From positions 1 to 64,000 of the forward strand of contig NZ_BONO01000022.1 in NCBI RefSeq assembly GCF_016862755.1: 64,000 bases of DNA. Reading direction: 5' to 3'. A program made the position numbers and the translations under genes. The stretch is from Cellulomonas pakistanensis. GTDB lineage: Bacteria; Actinomycetota; Actinomycetes; Actinomycetales; Cellulomonadaceae. Position 1 is the stretch's first letter; each line of letters starts with the position of its first letter. Positions 1 through 11,688 of the stretch are shown one piece after another. Under the pieces are notes generated by a model. It searched no databases, was not told the DNA's origin, and saw nothing but the letters and a program-made list of their open reading frames with translations.

Positions 1-1
1 G

Positions 2-1327
2 GCGGGCTGCGACAAGTCGCTGCCGGGCATGCTCATGGCGGCCGCCCGCCTCGACCTGTCGAGCGTGTTCCTGTACGCGGGGTCGATCATGCCGGGCTGG
101 GTGAAGCTCGAGGACGGCACCGAGAAGGACGTCACGCTGATCGACGCGTTCGAGGCGGTCGGCGCGTGCTCCCGCGGCCTGATGTCGAAGGGCGACCTGG
201 ACCGCATCGAGCGCGCGATCTGCCCGGGCGAGGGCGCCTGCGGCGGCATGTACACCGCGAACACGATGGCGTCGGTCGCCGAGGCGATGGGCATGTCCCT
301 GCCCGGCTCTGCCGCCCCGCCGAGCGCCGACCGCCGCCGGGACAACTTCGCCATGCGGTCCGGCGAGGCCGTCGTCGAGCTGCTCCGGAAGGGCATCACC
401 GCCCGGCAGATCATGACCAAGGAGGCGTTCGAGAACGCCATCGCCGTGGTCATGGCGTTCGGCGGCTCGACCAACGCCGTGCTGCACCTGCTGGCCATCG
501 CGCACGAGGCCGAGGTCGACCTCACGCTCGACGACTTCAAGCGGGTGGCCGCGAAGGTGCCGCACCTGGGCGACCTCAAGCCGTTCGGCCGGTACGTCAT
601 GGCGGACGTCGACCGGATCGGCGGCGTGCCCGTCATCATGAAGGCGCTGCTCGACGCGGGCCTGCTGCACGGCGACTGCCTCACCGTCACCGGGAAGACG
701 GTGGCGGAGAACCTGGCCGACATCGCGCCGCCCGACCCGGACGGCAAGATCCTGCGCGCGCTCGACAACCCGATCCACCGCACCGGCGGGATCACGATCC
801 TCGACGGGTCGCTGGCCCCCGAGGGCGCCGTGGTGAAGTCGGCCGGCTTCGACACCGACGTGTTCGAGGGCACCGCCCGGGTGTTCGAGCGCGAGCGCGC
901 CGCCCTGGACGCGCTGGAGGACGGCACGATCCAGGCGGGCGACGTCGTGGTGATCCGGTACGAGGGCCCCAAGGGCGGCCCCGGCATGCGCGAGATGCTC
1001 GCCATCACCGGCGCGATCAAGGGCGCGGGGCTGGGCAAGGACGTCCTGCTGCTCACGGACGGCCGGTTCTCCGGCGGCACGACCGGCCTGTGCGTGGGGC
1101 ACGTCGCGCCGGAGGCGGTCGACGCCGGGCCGATCGCGTTCGTGCGGGACGGCGACCGGATCCGGCTGGACGTCGCGAACGCGACGCTCGACCTGCTGGT
1201 GCCGGAGGAGGAGCTCGCGGCGCGCCGGGTCGGCTGGCAGCCGATGCCCCCGCGGTACACCCGCGGCGTGCTGGCGAAGTACGCCAAGCTGGTCCAGTCC
1301 GCGTCGACGGGCGCCGTGCTGATCTGA
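2..1327 (+). CDS. ilvD: Dihydroxy-acid dehydratase, 5'-truncated by window edge
   Basis: Dehydrates 2,3-dihydroxy-isovalerate and 2,3-dihydroxy-3-methylvalerate to the 2-keto acids, the third common step of valine and isoleucine synthesis, in the cytoplasm with an Fe-S cluster. The reading frame is open from base 2 and begins with GCDKSLPGM, an Fe-S cysteine motif of the IlvD/Edd family. Further on come the [16 protein letters not shown] cysteine segment, [10 protein letters not shown] and the C-terminal [14 protein letters not shown] signature. About 440 residues are visible, so roughly the first quarter of the protein lies outside the window. ilvBNC follows about 5 kb downstream with unrelated genes between, so it is probably a separate transcript. 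Identity is secure. Confidence 0.96.
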   Translation, partial: AGCDKSLPGMLMAAARLDLSSVFLYAGSIMPGWVKLEDGTEKDVTLIDAFEAVGACSRGLMSKGDLDRIERAICPGEGACGGMYTANTMASVAEAMGMSLPGSAAPPSADRRRDNFAMRSGEAVVELLRKGITARQIMTKEAFENAIAVVMAFGGSTNAVLHLLAIAHEAEVDLTLDDFKRVAAKVPHLGDLKPFGRYVMADVDRIGGVPVIMKALLDAGLLHGDCLTVTGKTVAENLADIAPPDPDGKILRALDNPIHRTGGITILDGSLAPEGAVVKSAGFDTDVFEGTARVFERERAALDALEDGTIQAGDVVVIRYEGPKGGPGMREMLAITGAIKGAGLGKDVLLLTDGRFSGGTTGLCVGHVAPEAVDAGPIAFVRDGDRIRLDVANATLDLLVPEEELAARRVGWQPMPPRYTRGVLAKYAKLVQSASTGAVLI

Positions 1328-1427
1328 CGCGCCGCCACTCACCTGCGCGAACGCGCACCCCGGCGGGCCCCGGCCGCTAGGGTCGCGTGGGGTGCCGGCC
1401 GGGCGCCCCGACGCGAGGGGGACGAGC

Positions 1428-2420
1428 GTGACCGAGCTGCCGCCGGCGGGGACCACCGCCGTCAGCACCCGCGGCCTGCGGAAGACCTACCGGCACCGCG
1501 GCCGGCAGGTCGTCGCCGTGGGTGGCCTGGACCTCGACGTGCCGCTGGGCGGCGTGCACGGGTTCCTGGGGCCGAACGGCGCGGGGAAGACGACGACGAT
1601 CCGGATGCTGCTCGGGCTGATCCGCCCGGACTCCGGCGTCGTGCGCGTCCTGGACCGGCCGGTGCCGCAGGAGCTGCCCGAGGTGGTGGGCCGGGTCGGC
1701 GCCATCGTCGAGTCGCCGAAGTTCTTCCCCGCGTTCTCCGGCCGGCGGAACCTCGAGCTGCTCGCCGCCGCCATCGGGACGCCGCCGGCCCGGGTGGACC
1801 GCGTGCTCGCCGACGTGGGCCTGGCCGACCGGGCGTCGAGCCCGTTCCGGACCTACTCGCTCGGGATGAAGCAGCGGCTGGCGATCGCGTCGACGCTGCT
1901 CAAGGACCCGGACCTGGTGATCTTCGACGAGCCCACCAACGGCCTCGACCCGGCGGGCATCCACGAGGTGCGGCAGACGATGCGCGGCCTCGCGGCGGCC
2001 GGGAAGACGGTGCTCGTGTCCAGCCACATCCTGGCCGAGGTCGAGCAGGTGGCGGACACGGTGTCGATCGTGACGCAGGGCCGGCTGGTCGCGAGCGGCC
2101 GGGTCGCCGACCTGCTCGCGGCGGCCGGGGCGGGCGAGGCCCGGGTGGGCGTCGAGCGTCCGGACGAGGCGGCGGTGCTGCTCGCGGCGCGGGGCTGGGC
2201 CGTGCGCCCCGACGGCGCGGGCGGGCTGCTCGTCGGCGGCGCCGCCCCCGCCGACATCACGCGCGCGCTCGCGGACGCGGGGCTGTACCTGCACGAGCTC
2301 GCCCCGGGGCGCGCGGACCTGGAGCAGGTGTTCCTCGCGCTGACCGGCACGGGCGCGCAGGGCACCGCCGCCGCGCACCAGGGCCGGCCGGCGCCGCACG
2401 GACGGAGGGCCCGGGCGTGA
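1428..2420 (+). CDS. ABC transporter ATP-binding protein (exporter type)
   Basis: ATPase subunit of a two-gene ABC-2 exporter. Walker A GPNGAGKTT lies at about residues 48-56, the signature is a variant YSLGMKQRLAIA and Walker B is LVIFDEPTNGLDP, as in DrrA/CcmA-like multidrug or antibiotic exporters. GTG at 1428 is chosen because GAGGGGG (1415-1421) is a good ribosome binding site in front of it; an in-frame GTG at 1392 has none. A TAGGGT -10 element at 1377-1382 gives a leader of about 40 nt. The stop overlaps the start of the permease gene (GTGA), so the two are translationally coupled. The substrate cannot be read from the sequence. Confidence 0.9.
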   Translation: MTELPPAGTTAVSTRGLRKTYRHRGRQVVAVGGLDLDVPLGGVHGFLGPNGAGKTTTIRMLLGLIRPDSGVVRVLDRPVPQELPEVVGRVGAIVESPKFFPAFSGRRNLELLAAAIGTPPARVDRVLADVGLADRASSPFRTYSLGMKQRLAIASTLLKDPDLVIFDEPTNGLDPAGIHEVRQTMRGLAAAGKTVLVSSHILAEVEQVADTVSIVTQGRLVASGRVADLLAAAGAGEARVGVERPDEAAVLLAARGWAVRPDGAGGLLVGGAAPADITRALADAGLYLHELAPGRADLEQVFLALTGTGAQGTAAAHQGRPAPHGRRARA

Positions 2421-3427
2421 GCGCCGTCGGGACGGCCGGGCTGATCCGGGTCGAGGCGCGACGGTTCCGCGCCCGCGCCGCGGTGCGCTGGCTGGCACTG
2501 CTCGCGGTGGTGGCCGCGCTCGTCGTGGTGACGACGGTGTTCGTCTCCGCGCGCCCGCCCTCGGAGCGGGCGATCGCCGATGCGGAGCAGCAGTACGCGT
2601 TCGCCCAGGAGGACTGGGCCGAGAACGGCGAGCAGTACGTCGAGGACTGCCGCGACGGCGAGGCCCTCGAGCGGGAGACGAACCCGGACGCCGACTGGGG
2701 CTGCGACGACATGGAGCCGCGCCCGGAGCTCTACCTGCCGGTCCAGCCCACCCTGGCCGACTCCGGCCCCGCCTGGCTGTCGGGGGCGACGACCTTCCTG
2801 ATGCTGCTCGCGTTCGCCGCGGGGGTCACGTCCGTGACCGCCGAGATCGGCTCGGGCTCGCTCGGGACGTGGCTGACCTTCGTGCCGCGGCGCGGGCGCG
2901 TCTACGCGAGCAAGGTGGCGGTGGCCGCCCTGGGCGTGCTGCCGCCGACGGCGCTCGCGCTGGCGCTCACCGTCGGCGGGTCCTGGGCCGCGGCCACGGT
3001 GAACGACGCCGTCGGCGAGCTCACCACCGCCTGGTGGGCCGACCTCGGGTGGCAGGCGCTGCGCGCGCTGGCGGCCGCAGCGGTGCTGGGGGCGGTGGGC
3101 GCGGCCCTGGGCTTCCTCGCCCGCAGTGCCGCGGGCGCCCTGGGCATCGGGATCGGCTGGCTGCTGCTGGTCGACGGCGTGCTGACCGGGTTCCTGCCGC
3201 AGCTGACGCCGTGGACCGTGCGCGCCTCGCTGACCGCGTGGCTCGACGACGGCTACCTGTACTGGGTGCAGGTGCCGTGCGGGCCGGTCGACGGCGTCCC
3301 GCAGGTCGGCATCTGCTCCGCGGAGCGCACCGTGTCCATGCTGCACGGCGGCGTGCTGCTCGCAGTGGTCGCCACGGTGCTGGTCGCCCTCGGTGCGCTG
3401 GTGTTCCGGCGCCGCGACGTGGACTGA
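2417..3427 (+). CDS. ABC transporter permease
   Basis: Membrane partner of the preceding ATPase. A first hydrophobic segment lies at about residues 17-38. A loop of about 90 residues rich in acidic residues, with two cysteines (DCRDGE and WGCDD), follows, then five or so more hydrophobic segments in the C-terminal two thirds, in keeping with an ABC-2 permease of 336 residues. Two further cysteines sit in the last loop (VPCGP and ICSAE). The GTG start overlaps the upstream stop by four bases. The extracytoplasmic cysteine-containing loop is a visible oddity; its role is unknown. Confidence 0.82.
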   Translation: MSAVGTAGLIRVEARRFRARAAVRWLALLAVVAALVVVTTVFVSARPPSERAIADAEQQYAFAQEDWAENGEQYVEDCRDGEALERETNPDADWGCDDMEPRPELYLPVQPTLADSGPAWLSGATTFLMLLAFAAGVTSVTAEIGSGSLGTWLTFVPRRGRVYASKVAVAALGVLPPTALALALTVGGSWAAATVNDAVGELTTAWWADLGWQALRALAAAAVLGAVGAALGFLARSAAGALGIGIGWLLLVDGVLTGFLPQLTPWTVRASLTAWLDDGYLYWVQVPCGPVDGVPQVGICSAERTVSMLHGGVLLAVVATVLVALGALVFRRRDVD

Positions 3428-3469
3428 CGTCCCCTGCGCGGGACGTTTCCCCGTGACAGGGTGGAGCGC

Positions 3470-5191
3470 ATGGGCTGGACCGTCGAAGATGCGCCGTGGT
3501 GGACCCGAGCCGTCGTCTACCAGATCTACCCGAGGTCGTTCCAGGACTCGGACGGCGACGGGGTCGGCGACCTCCGCGGGATCATCTCCCGTCTCGACCA
3601 CCTCAGCGCGCTGGGCGTGGACGTCGTGTGGCTGTCGCCGATCTACCGCTCGCCGCAGGACGACAACGGCTACGACATCAGCGACTACCAGGACGTCGAC
3701 CCGTCGTTCGGCACGCTCGCGGACCTGGACGAGCTGATCGCCGGCCTGCACGAGCGCGGCATGAAGCTGCTCATGGACCTGGTCGTGAACCACACCTCCG
3801 ACGAGCACCCGTGGTTCACCGAGAGCCGCAGCGGACCGGACAGCCCGAAGCGCGACTGGTACTGGTGGCGGCCGCCGCGCGCAGGGATGGCCCCCGGGCA
3901 GCCGGGCGCGGAGCCGACCAACTGGCACTCGTTCTTCTCGGGGTCGACCTGGGAGCTCGACGAGGCGTCCGGCGAGTACTACCTGCACCTGTTCAGCCGG
4001 AAGCAGCCGGACCTCAACTGGGAGAACCCGGAGGTCCGGCAGGCCGTCTACGCGATGATGCGCTGGTGGCTGGACCGCGGGGTCGACGGCTTCCGGATGG
4101 ACGTCATCAACCTCATCTCCAAGGACACCACGCTGCCCGACGGGCCCGTGGTCGCGGGCGTGTGGGGCGACGGCAGCCCGCACTACACCGACGGCCCGCG
4201 GGTGCACGAGTACCTGCAGGAGATGCACCGCGAGGTGTTCGAGGGCCGCGCCGACCGGCTGCTGACCGTGGGGGAGACCCCGGGGGTCACGCTGGAGGAG
4301 GCGCGGAAGTACACCGACCCGGCGCGGCGCGAGGTCGACATGGTGTTCCAGTTCGAGCACGTCGGCCTGGACCACGGCCCCGGCGGCAAGTTCGACCCGA
4401 AGCCGCTGCGGCTCACCGACCTGAAGGCGACGTTCGGGCGCTGGCAGGCCGGGCTCGCGGACGCCGGGTGGAACAGCCTCTACTGGGACAACCACGACCA
4501 GCCGCGCGTGGTCTCGCGGTTCGGCGACGACGGCGAGCACCGCCGGGCGTCGGCGAAGGCCCTCGCCACGCTGCTGCACCTGCACCGCGGGACGCCGTAC
4601 GTCTACCAGGGCGAGGAGCTCGGGATGACGAACGCGCACTTCACGCGGTTCGACCAGTACCGGGACATCGAGTCGGTCAACCACGTCGCGCAGGCCCGGA
4701 CGCTGACGTCGGCGACGGACGAGCAGCTGCTCGCGGGGCTGGCGGCGATGAGCCGGGACAACGCCCGGACCCCGGTCCAGTGGGACGCCTCGCCGCACGC
4801 CGGGTTCACCACCGGCACGCCGTGGCTGGCGGTGAACCCGAACCACGTCGAGGTCAACGCCGAGGCCGAGCGCGCCGACCCGGACTCGGTGTTCCACCAC
4901 CACCGGCGGCTGATCGAGCTCCGGCACGCCGACCCCGTCGTGGCGCTCGGCGACTTCACCATGCTGCTGCCCGAGGACGAGCAGGTGTACGCGTACACCC
5001 GCGCGCTGGACGGCGACGCGCTGCTGGTCGTCGTCAACGTGTCGGGGGAGGAGCGGGCCGTCGACCTCGGCGACGCGTGGCCGCTCGCCCACGACGGCGG
5101 CTGGGGCGACCTGGTGCTCGGCACGCACGCGGACGCCGGCGGGCCGACGACGCTGCGGCCGTGGGAGGCGCGGGTGGTGCGGCGGCGCTGA
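3470..5191 (+). CDS. GH13 alpha-glucosidase / oligo-1,6-glucosidase
   Basis: Hydrolyses terminal alpha-glucosidic bonds of short malto- or isomalto-oligosaccharides in the cytoplasm; no signal peptide is present. The GH13 regions are complete: LMDLVVNHTS near 101-110, GFRMDV with nucleophile Asp211, TVGET with acid/base Glu269, and YWDNHDQPR with Asp343. Val212 after the nucleophile is the residue that in characterised GH13_31 enzymes goes with alpha-1,6 preference (Thr or Ala go with alpha-1,4), so isomalto-oligosaccharides are a reasonable guess. Length (573 aa) is typical. ATG 3470 is preferred over GTG 3461: a CAGGGT -10-like box ends 7 nt before it, the leaderless pattern of this genome. 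GH13_31 subfamily assignment is inferred. Confidence 0.9.
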   Translation: MGWTVEDAPWWTRAVVYQIYPRSFQDSDGDGVGDLRGIISRLDHLSALGVDVVWLSPIYRSPQDDNGYDISDYQDVDPSFGTLADLDELIAGLHERGMKLLMDLVVNHTSDEHPWFTESRSGPDSPKRDWYWWRPPRAGMAPGQPGAEPTNWHSFFSGSTWELDEASGEYYLHLFSRKQPDLNWENPEVRQAVYAMMRWWLDRGVDGFRMDVINLISKDTTLPDGPVVAGVWGDGSPHYTDGPRVHEYLQEMHREVFEGRADRLLTVGETPGVTLEEARKYTDPARREVDMVFQFEHVGLDHGPGGKFDPKPLRLTDLKATFGRWQAGLADAGWNSLYWDNHDQPRVVSRFGDDGEHRRASAKALATLLHLHRGTPYVYQGEELGMTNAHFTRFDQYRDIESVNHVAQARTLTSATDEQLLAGLAAMSRDNARTPVQWDASPHAGFTTGTPWLAVNPNHVEVNAEAERADPDSVFHHHRRLIELRHADPVVALGDFTMLLPEDEQVYAYTRALDGDALLVVVNVSGEERAVDLGDAWPLAHDGGWGDLVLGTHADAGGPTTLRPWEARVVRRR

Positions 5192-5200
5192 GGGCGCCAA

Positions 5201-5230
5201 CCGGCGCGGGGCGGCTCGGCCCCGCGCCGG
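5201..5230. terminator. Bidirectional terminator-like hairpin
   Basis: A perfect 11-bp inverted repeat (5201-5211 with 5220-5230, CCGGCGCGGGG arms) with an 8-nt loop sits between the stops of the convergent GH13 and lipoprotein genes. It has no T-run, as is common for actinobacterial terminators. Confidence 0.6.
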
Positions 5231-5242
5231 CGGCGACCCGGG

Positions 5243-5911
5243 TCAGCCCTGCACGTCCACCACGACGCGCACCGGGTCCTGCAGCAGGTACGCGCGGAAC
5301 GGCCGCGGCTCGCCGGTCACGCCGACCAGCGCCTGCGACTGCCCCTCGAACGCGCCCAGGTACACGGCCTCCGCGACGGCGGTGCTTCCCGCGGCGGACA
5401 GCGGCTCGCCGATCGGCGCCTCGGTCAGCCCGGTCTCGTACGGCAGGACGGTGCCCTCGACGGTCACGCGCAGCACGGCGTCGCCGGCCACCTCGACGAC
5501 CTCGTCGCTCGGGTCCGCCACGGCGGCGTCGGTGTACTCGACCCGCCACCCAGGGGTGCCGGTGCCGCCGAGCTCGAGCACGACGCGGTCGAAGCCGTCG
5601 TGGTGCCCGACGCGGACGTCGGTCACGGTCAGCGCGGCGTCGGCGGAGGCGTCCGCGGTGTCGGTGCTCGTGTCCGCGGGGAACGGCGGCGCGGCGGCGT
5701 CGGCCTGGGCGTCGTCGGCGCCGGTGCCGGGGGCCGCGGACGGGTCCGGCGACGCGGTCGTCGTCGGCTCGGGCTCCGGCGAGGCGGTCACGGTCGTCGT
5801 GGTGTCGTCCGAGGCCTCGTCGGCAGTGCCGCCGCAGGCGGCGACGAGGGCGAGCACCGCGACGGCGGTACCGGCGAGCAGCGGGCGGCGGACGGTGCGG
5901 GATCGCGTCAT
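5243..5911 (-). CDS. Secreted lipoprotein with AMIN-like domain
   Basis: Predicted exported lipoprotein. A signal peptide with basic start (MTRSRTVRR) and hydrophobic core ends in a lipobox ALVAAC with the lipid-modified Cys at about 26. A Thr/Pro/Asp-rich linker of about 60 residues follows. The C-terminal domain (about 90-222) alternates hydrophobic strands (VRVGHHDGFDRVVLEL, then YLLQDPVRVVVDV at the end), resembling the AMIN-like domain of actinobacterial lipoproteins. Start ATG 5911 is set by a TAGCGT -10 element ending 7 nt upstream on this strand, which predicts a leaderless mRNA; an in-frame GTG at 5920 would lie inside that promoter. Function is unknown; a cell-wall role is only a family-based guess. 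Confidence 0.78.
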   Translation of the reverse strand: MTRSRTVRRPLLAGTAVAVLALVAACGGTADEASDDTTTTVTASPEPEPTTTASPDPSAAPGTGADDAQADAAAPPFPADTSTDTADASADAALTVTDVRVGHHDGFDRVVLELGGTGTPGWRVEYTDAAVADPSDEVVEVAGDAVLRVTVEGTVLPYETGLTEAPIGEPLSAAGSTAVAEAVYLGAFEGQSQALVGVTGEPRPFRAYLLQDPVRVVVDVQG

Positions 5912-6033
5912 GGGCAGCACGCTAAGAGCGAGGGCCGCGCTGGACGGGGACGCGCGCGGCGCGCCCGGTCACGACTCGGTACCGATCACTTGCTGGACGC
6001 GTGCACCACGATGTGAGACGGCACCCCTCGGGC

Positions 6034-6062
6034 GTGACACCGCGGCAGGGGCGGCGTAGTGT
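6034..6062 (+). promoter_or_regulatory. Promoter of the ilvBNC leader
   Basis: GTGACA (-35, 6034-6039), a 17-bp spacer and TAGTGT (-10, 6057-6062). The -10 ends 7 nt before the ATG of the leader peptide, so transcription should start at or next to that ATG. The 5912-6277 stretch otherwise holds only the divergent promoters, the leader peptide and the attenuator; I see no other gene in it. Confidence 0.65.
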
Positions 6063-6069
6063 CGCTCGC

Positions 6070-6117
6070 ATGCGGACGAACCTCCTCCTCGTAGTACTTC
6101 CCGAGCGCGCCGGCTAG
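6070..6117 (+). CDS. ilvBNC leader peptide (15 aa)
   Basis: A 15-residue [18 protein letters not shown], lies just downstream of the promoter. Its run of Leu-Leu-Leu-Val-Val-Leu is the control region expected for attenuation by charged tRNA-Leu and tRNA-Val. The two Val codons are GTA and one Leu codon is CTT, both rare in this GC-rich genome, which would raise sensitivity to tRNA charging. The start has no ribosome binding site and coincides with the predicted transcription start, so the leader is read leaderless. A terminator hairpin follows at 6150-6190. Leader peptides before ilvBNC are known in Corynebacterium and Streptomyces. Confidence 0.88.
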   Translation: MRTNLLLVVLPERAG

Positions 6118-6149
6118 AGCCACGCACGGAAGGCTCGTCAGCGCGCGCA

Positions 6150-6190
6150 CCCCTCGACCGGCCCGGATCCTCGGGCCCGAGGGGTTTTTT
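6150..6190 (+). terminator. ilvBNC attenuator terminator
   Basis: CCCCTCG (6150-6156) pairs with CGAGGGG (6178-6184), and inside it GGCCC (6160-6164) pairs with GGGCC (6173-6177), with a 3-nt bulge and an 8-nt loop. Six T follow directly (6185-6190). This is an intrinsic terminator between leader peptide and ilvB. Upstream, GCGCGC near 6105 can pair with GCGCGCGC at 6141-6148, giving the competing leader fold. Confidence 0.85.
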
Positions 6191-6277
6191 CGTGCCGACG
6201 CAGGCCTCGCGCGGCACCACGCGGCACCAGCCGCCGCAGCAGCACCCGCTCCACCCGCACAGACGCAGGAGACACCG

Positions 6278-9806
<3,529 letters not shown>

Positions 9807-9826
9807 CCTCACGCACGTCGCTCGGG

Positions 9827-9900
9827 CGCCGAGATAGGGCCTCCGCGCCGAGGTAGGACCGTTCCACGTCCTACCTCGGCGGAACGGACCTATCTCGGCG
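9827..9900. repeat. Nested inverted repeat, probable terminator
   Basis: The outer arms CGCCGAGATAGG (9827-9838) and its complement (9889-9900) enclose inner arms CGCCGAGGTAGGA (9846-9858) and complement (9869-9881). A third pair, CCGTTCC and GGAACGG, lies between. The word CGCCGAGRTAGG therefore occurs four times, twice per strand, allowing several exclusive folds. It fills the gap after ilvC. Confidence 0.75.
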
Positions 9901-9936
9901 TCGTCGTTTCCCCGCACGTCCGGGAGGATGGGCCGC

Positions 9937-10500
9937 ATGACCGACGACGCGACCGCCGCCGACAGCACGCACCCCGACGAGATCCTCGCGTTCTGGGAGG
10001 TCGCCCGGGTGCGCGCCGGGGTCGTCCGGTTCGCCGCGGTCACCGGGCCCGGCGTGGCGGGCACGCTGGTGCCGCCCTCGTGGTCGTTCGGGGACGACCC
10101 GGCCCTCGCCGACGAGCTGCTCGGCCTCGTGCTCGACGGCACCAAGACCGCCACGTCGACGGCGCTGGCGGAGTACGAGGCCGCCGACGAGCCGCTGCCG
10201 GTGAAGGGCGACCTGTCGATCGTCACCGACGGCGCCGGCCGCCCGGGCGCGCTCATCCGCACCACCCGCGTCGAGACGCTGCCGTTCGACCAGGTCGACG
10301 GCGGCTTCGCCGCCGCGGAGGGGGAGGGCGACCGCACGCTCGCGTCCTGGCGCGCGGAGCACGAGCGGTACTGGCGCCGGGTGCTCGCGCCGCTGGGCGC
10401 GGAGTTCGCCGCGACCATGCCGGTCGTGACGGAGCGGTTCGAGCTGCTCTACCCGCGGCCCGGCGACCGGTCGGCCGCACCTGCGCCGTCCGAGGCCTGA
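9937..10500 (+). CDS. ASCH domain protein
   Basis: Small cytoplasmic protein of 187 residues resembling ASCH (PUA-like) proteins, a fold tied to RNA or nucleotide binding. The best match is the [20 protein letters not shown] segment (about 62-81), the basic pocket motif of the family (G-K-T-A-T), followed by [34 protein letters not shown] 9937 is chosen because a GAGGAT -10-like element ends 7 nt upstream, fitting the leaderless pattern; the in-frame ATG 9928 overlaps that element. It sits between ilvC and leuB but is likely independently transcribed. Its substrate is unknown. Confidence 0.8.
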   Translation: MTDDATAADSTHPDEILAFWEVARVRAGVVRFAAVTGPGVAGTLVPPSWSFGDDPALADELLGLVLDGTKTATSTALAEYEAADEPLPVKGDLSIVTDGAGRPGALIRTTRVETLPFDQVDGGFAAAEGEGDRTLASWRAEHERYWRRVLAPLGAEFAATMPVVTERFELLYPRPGDRSAAPAPSEA

Positions 10501-10544
10501 GACGACCGTCCCGGTTCGTAAGACGAGCACCTAGGGTGGCGGGC

Positions 10545-11588
10545 ATGGCGCAGCGGATCAACCTGGCGGTCGTCGCGGGTGACGGCATCGGCACGGAGGT
10601 CGTGGAGCAGGGGCTCCTCGCCCTCGACGCGGCCCTGTCCGGCTCGGGCAGCACGGTCACCACGACCGACTACGACCTGGGCGCGCGCCGCTGGCACGCG
10701 ACCGGCGAGACGCTGACCGACGCGGACCTCGAGGCGATCCGCTCGCACGACGCGATCCTGCTCGGCGCGATCGGCGACCCGAGCGTCCCGTCCGGCGTGC
10801 TGGAGCGCGGCCTGCTGCTCAAGCTGCGGTTCGCGCTGGACCACTACGTGAACCTGCGCCCCGCCAAGCTGTTCCCGGGGGTGGCCTCGCCGCTCGCGAA
10901 CCCGGGGGAGGTCGACTTCGTGGTCGTCCGCGAGGGCACCGAGGGCCCGTACGTCGGCAACGGCGGCGCGATCCGCGTCGGCACCCCGCACGAGGTCGCC
11001 AACGAGGTCAGCGTCAACACCGCCTTCGGCGTCGAGCGGGTCGTGCGCGACGCGTTCGCCCGCGCGAACGCCCGGCCCCGCCGCAAGCTCACGCTCGTGC
11101 ACAAGCACAACGTCCTCGTGCACGCCGGCCACCTGTGGCGCCGCACCGTCGAGGCCGTGAACGCCGAGTTCCCGGACGTGACGGTCGACTACCTGCACGT
11201 CGACGCCGCGACGATCTTCCTGGTCACCGACCCGGCCCGGTTCGACGTCATCGTGACCGACAACCTGTTCGGCGACATCCTCACCGACCTCGCCGGCGCG
11301 ATCGTCGGCGGCATCGGCCTGGCCGCGTCCGCGAACATCAACCCGGACCGCACCGCGCCGAGCATGTTCGAGCCGGTGCACGGGTCCGCCCCGGACATCG
11401 CCGGGCAGGGCAAGGCCGACCCCACCGCGACGGTGCTGTCCGTCGCCCTGCTGCTCGACCACCTGGGCGAGCGCGACGCCGCCGCCCGGGTCGAGGCCGC
11501 CGTCGCGGCCGACGTGGCGGAGCGCGCCGGCCGAGTACGGTCGACGGCCGAGGTGGGCAAGGACCTCGCCGCGCGCATCGCCGGCTAG
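10545..11588 (+). CDS. leuB: 3-isopropylmalate dehydrogenase
   Basis: Oxidatively decarboxylates 3-isopropylmalate to 2-oxoisocaproate with NAD in leucine synthesis, and in the citramalate route the homologous 3-methylmalate. The isocitrate/isopropylmalate dehydrogenase fold is evident: [11 protein letters not shown] at the N-terminus, [24 protein letters not shown] with the catalytic Lys, and [17 protein letters not shown] with metal-binding Asp residues. Length (347 aa) is normal. ATG 10545 lies 7 nt after TAGGGT (10532-10537), so the mRNA is predicted to be leaderless. leuC and leuD lie about 34 kb away near their regulator. Confidence 0.95.
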   Translation: MAQRINLAVVAGDGIGTEVVEQGLLALDAALSGSGSTVTTTDYDLGARRWHATGETLTDADLEAIRSHDAILLGAIGDPSVPSGVLERGLLLKLRFALDHYVNLRPAKLFPGVASPLANPGEVDFVVVREGTEGPYVGNGGAIRVGTPHEVANEVSVNTAFGVERVVRDAFARANARPRRKLTLVHKHNVLVHAGHLWRRTVEAVNAEFPDVTVDYLHVDAATIFLVTDPARFDVIVTDNLFGDILTDLAGAIVGGIGLAASANINPDRTAPSMFEPVHGSAPDIAGQGKADPTATVLSVALLLDHLGERDAAARVEAAVAADVAERAGRVRSTAEVGKDLAARIAG

Positions 11589-11688
11589 ACCCGCCCGCGC
11601 GGAGCGCAGTGCCGCGCTACCCGCCGACCCACCGAAGGCCGTCGCCCAGGTACCGTCAGATCAGACTCCTGGTGAAAGGCCGCAACTC

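Noticed and set aside
1853..5200. A 1115-codon open frame on the minus strand over the first ABC pair and the GH13 gene
   Set aside because: It is antisense to genes with intact catalytic motifs and has no recognisable domains.
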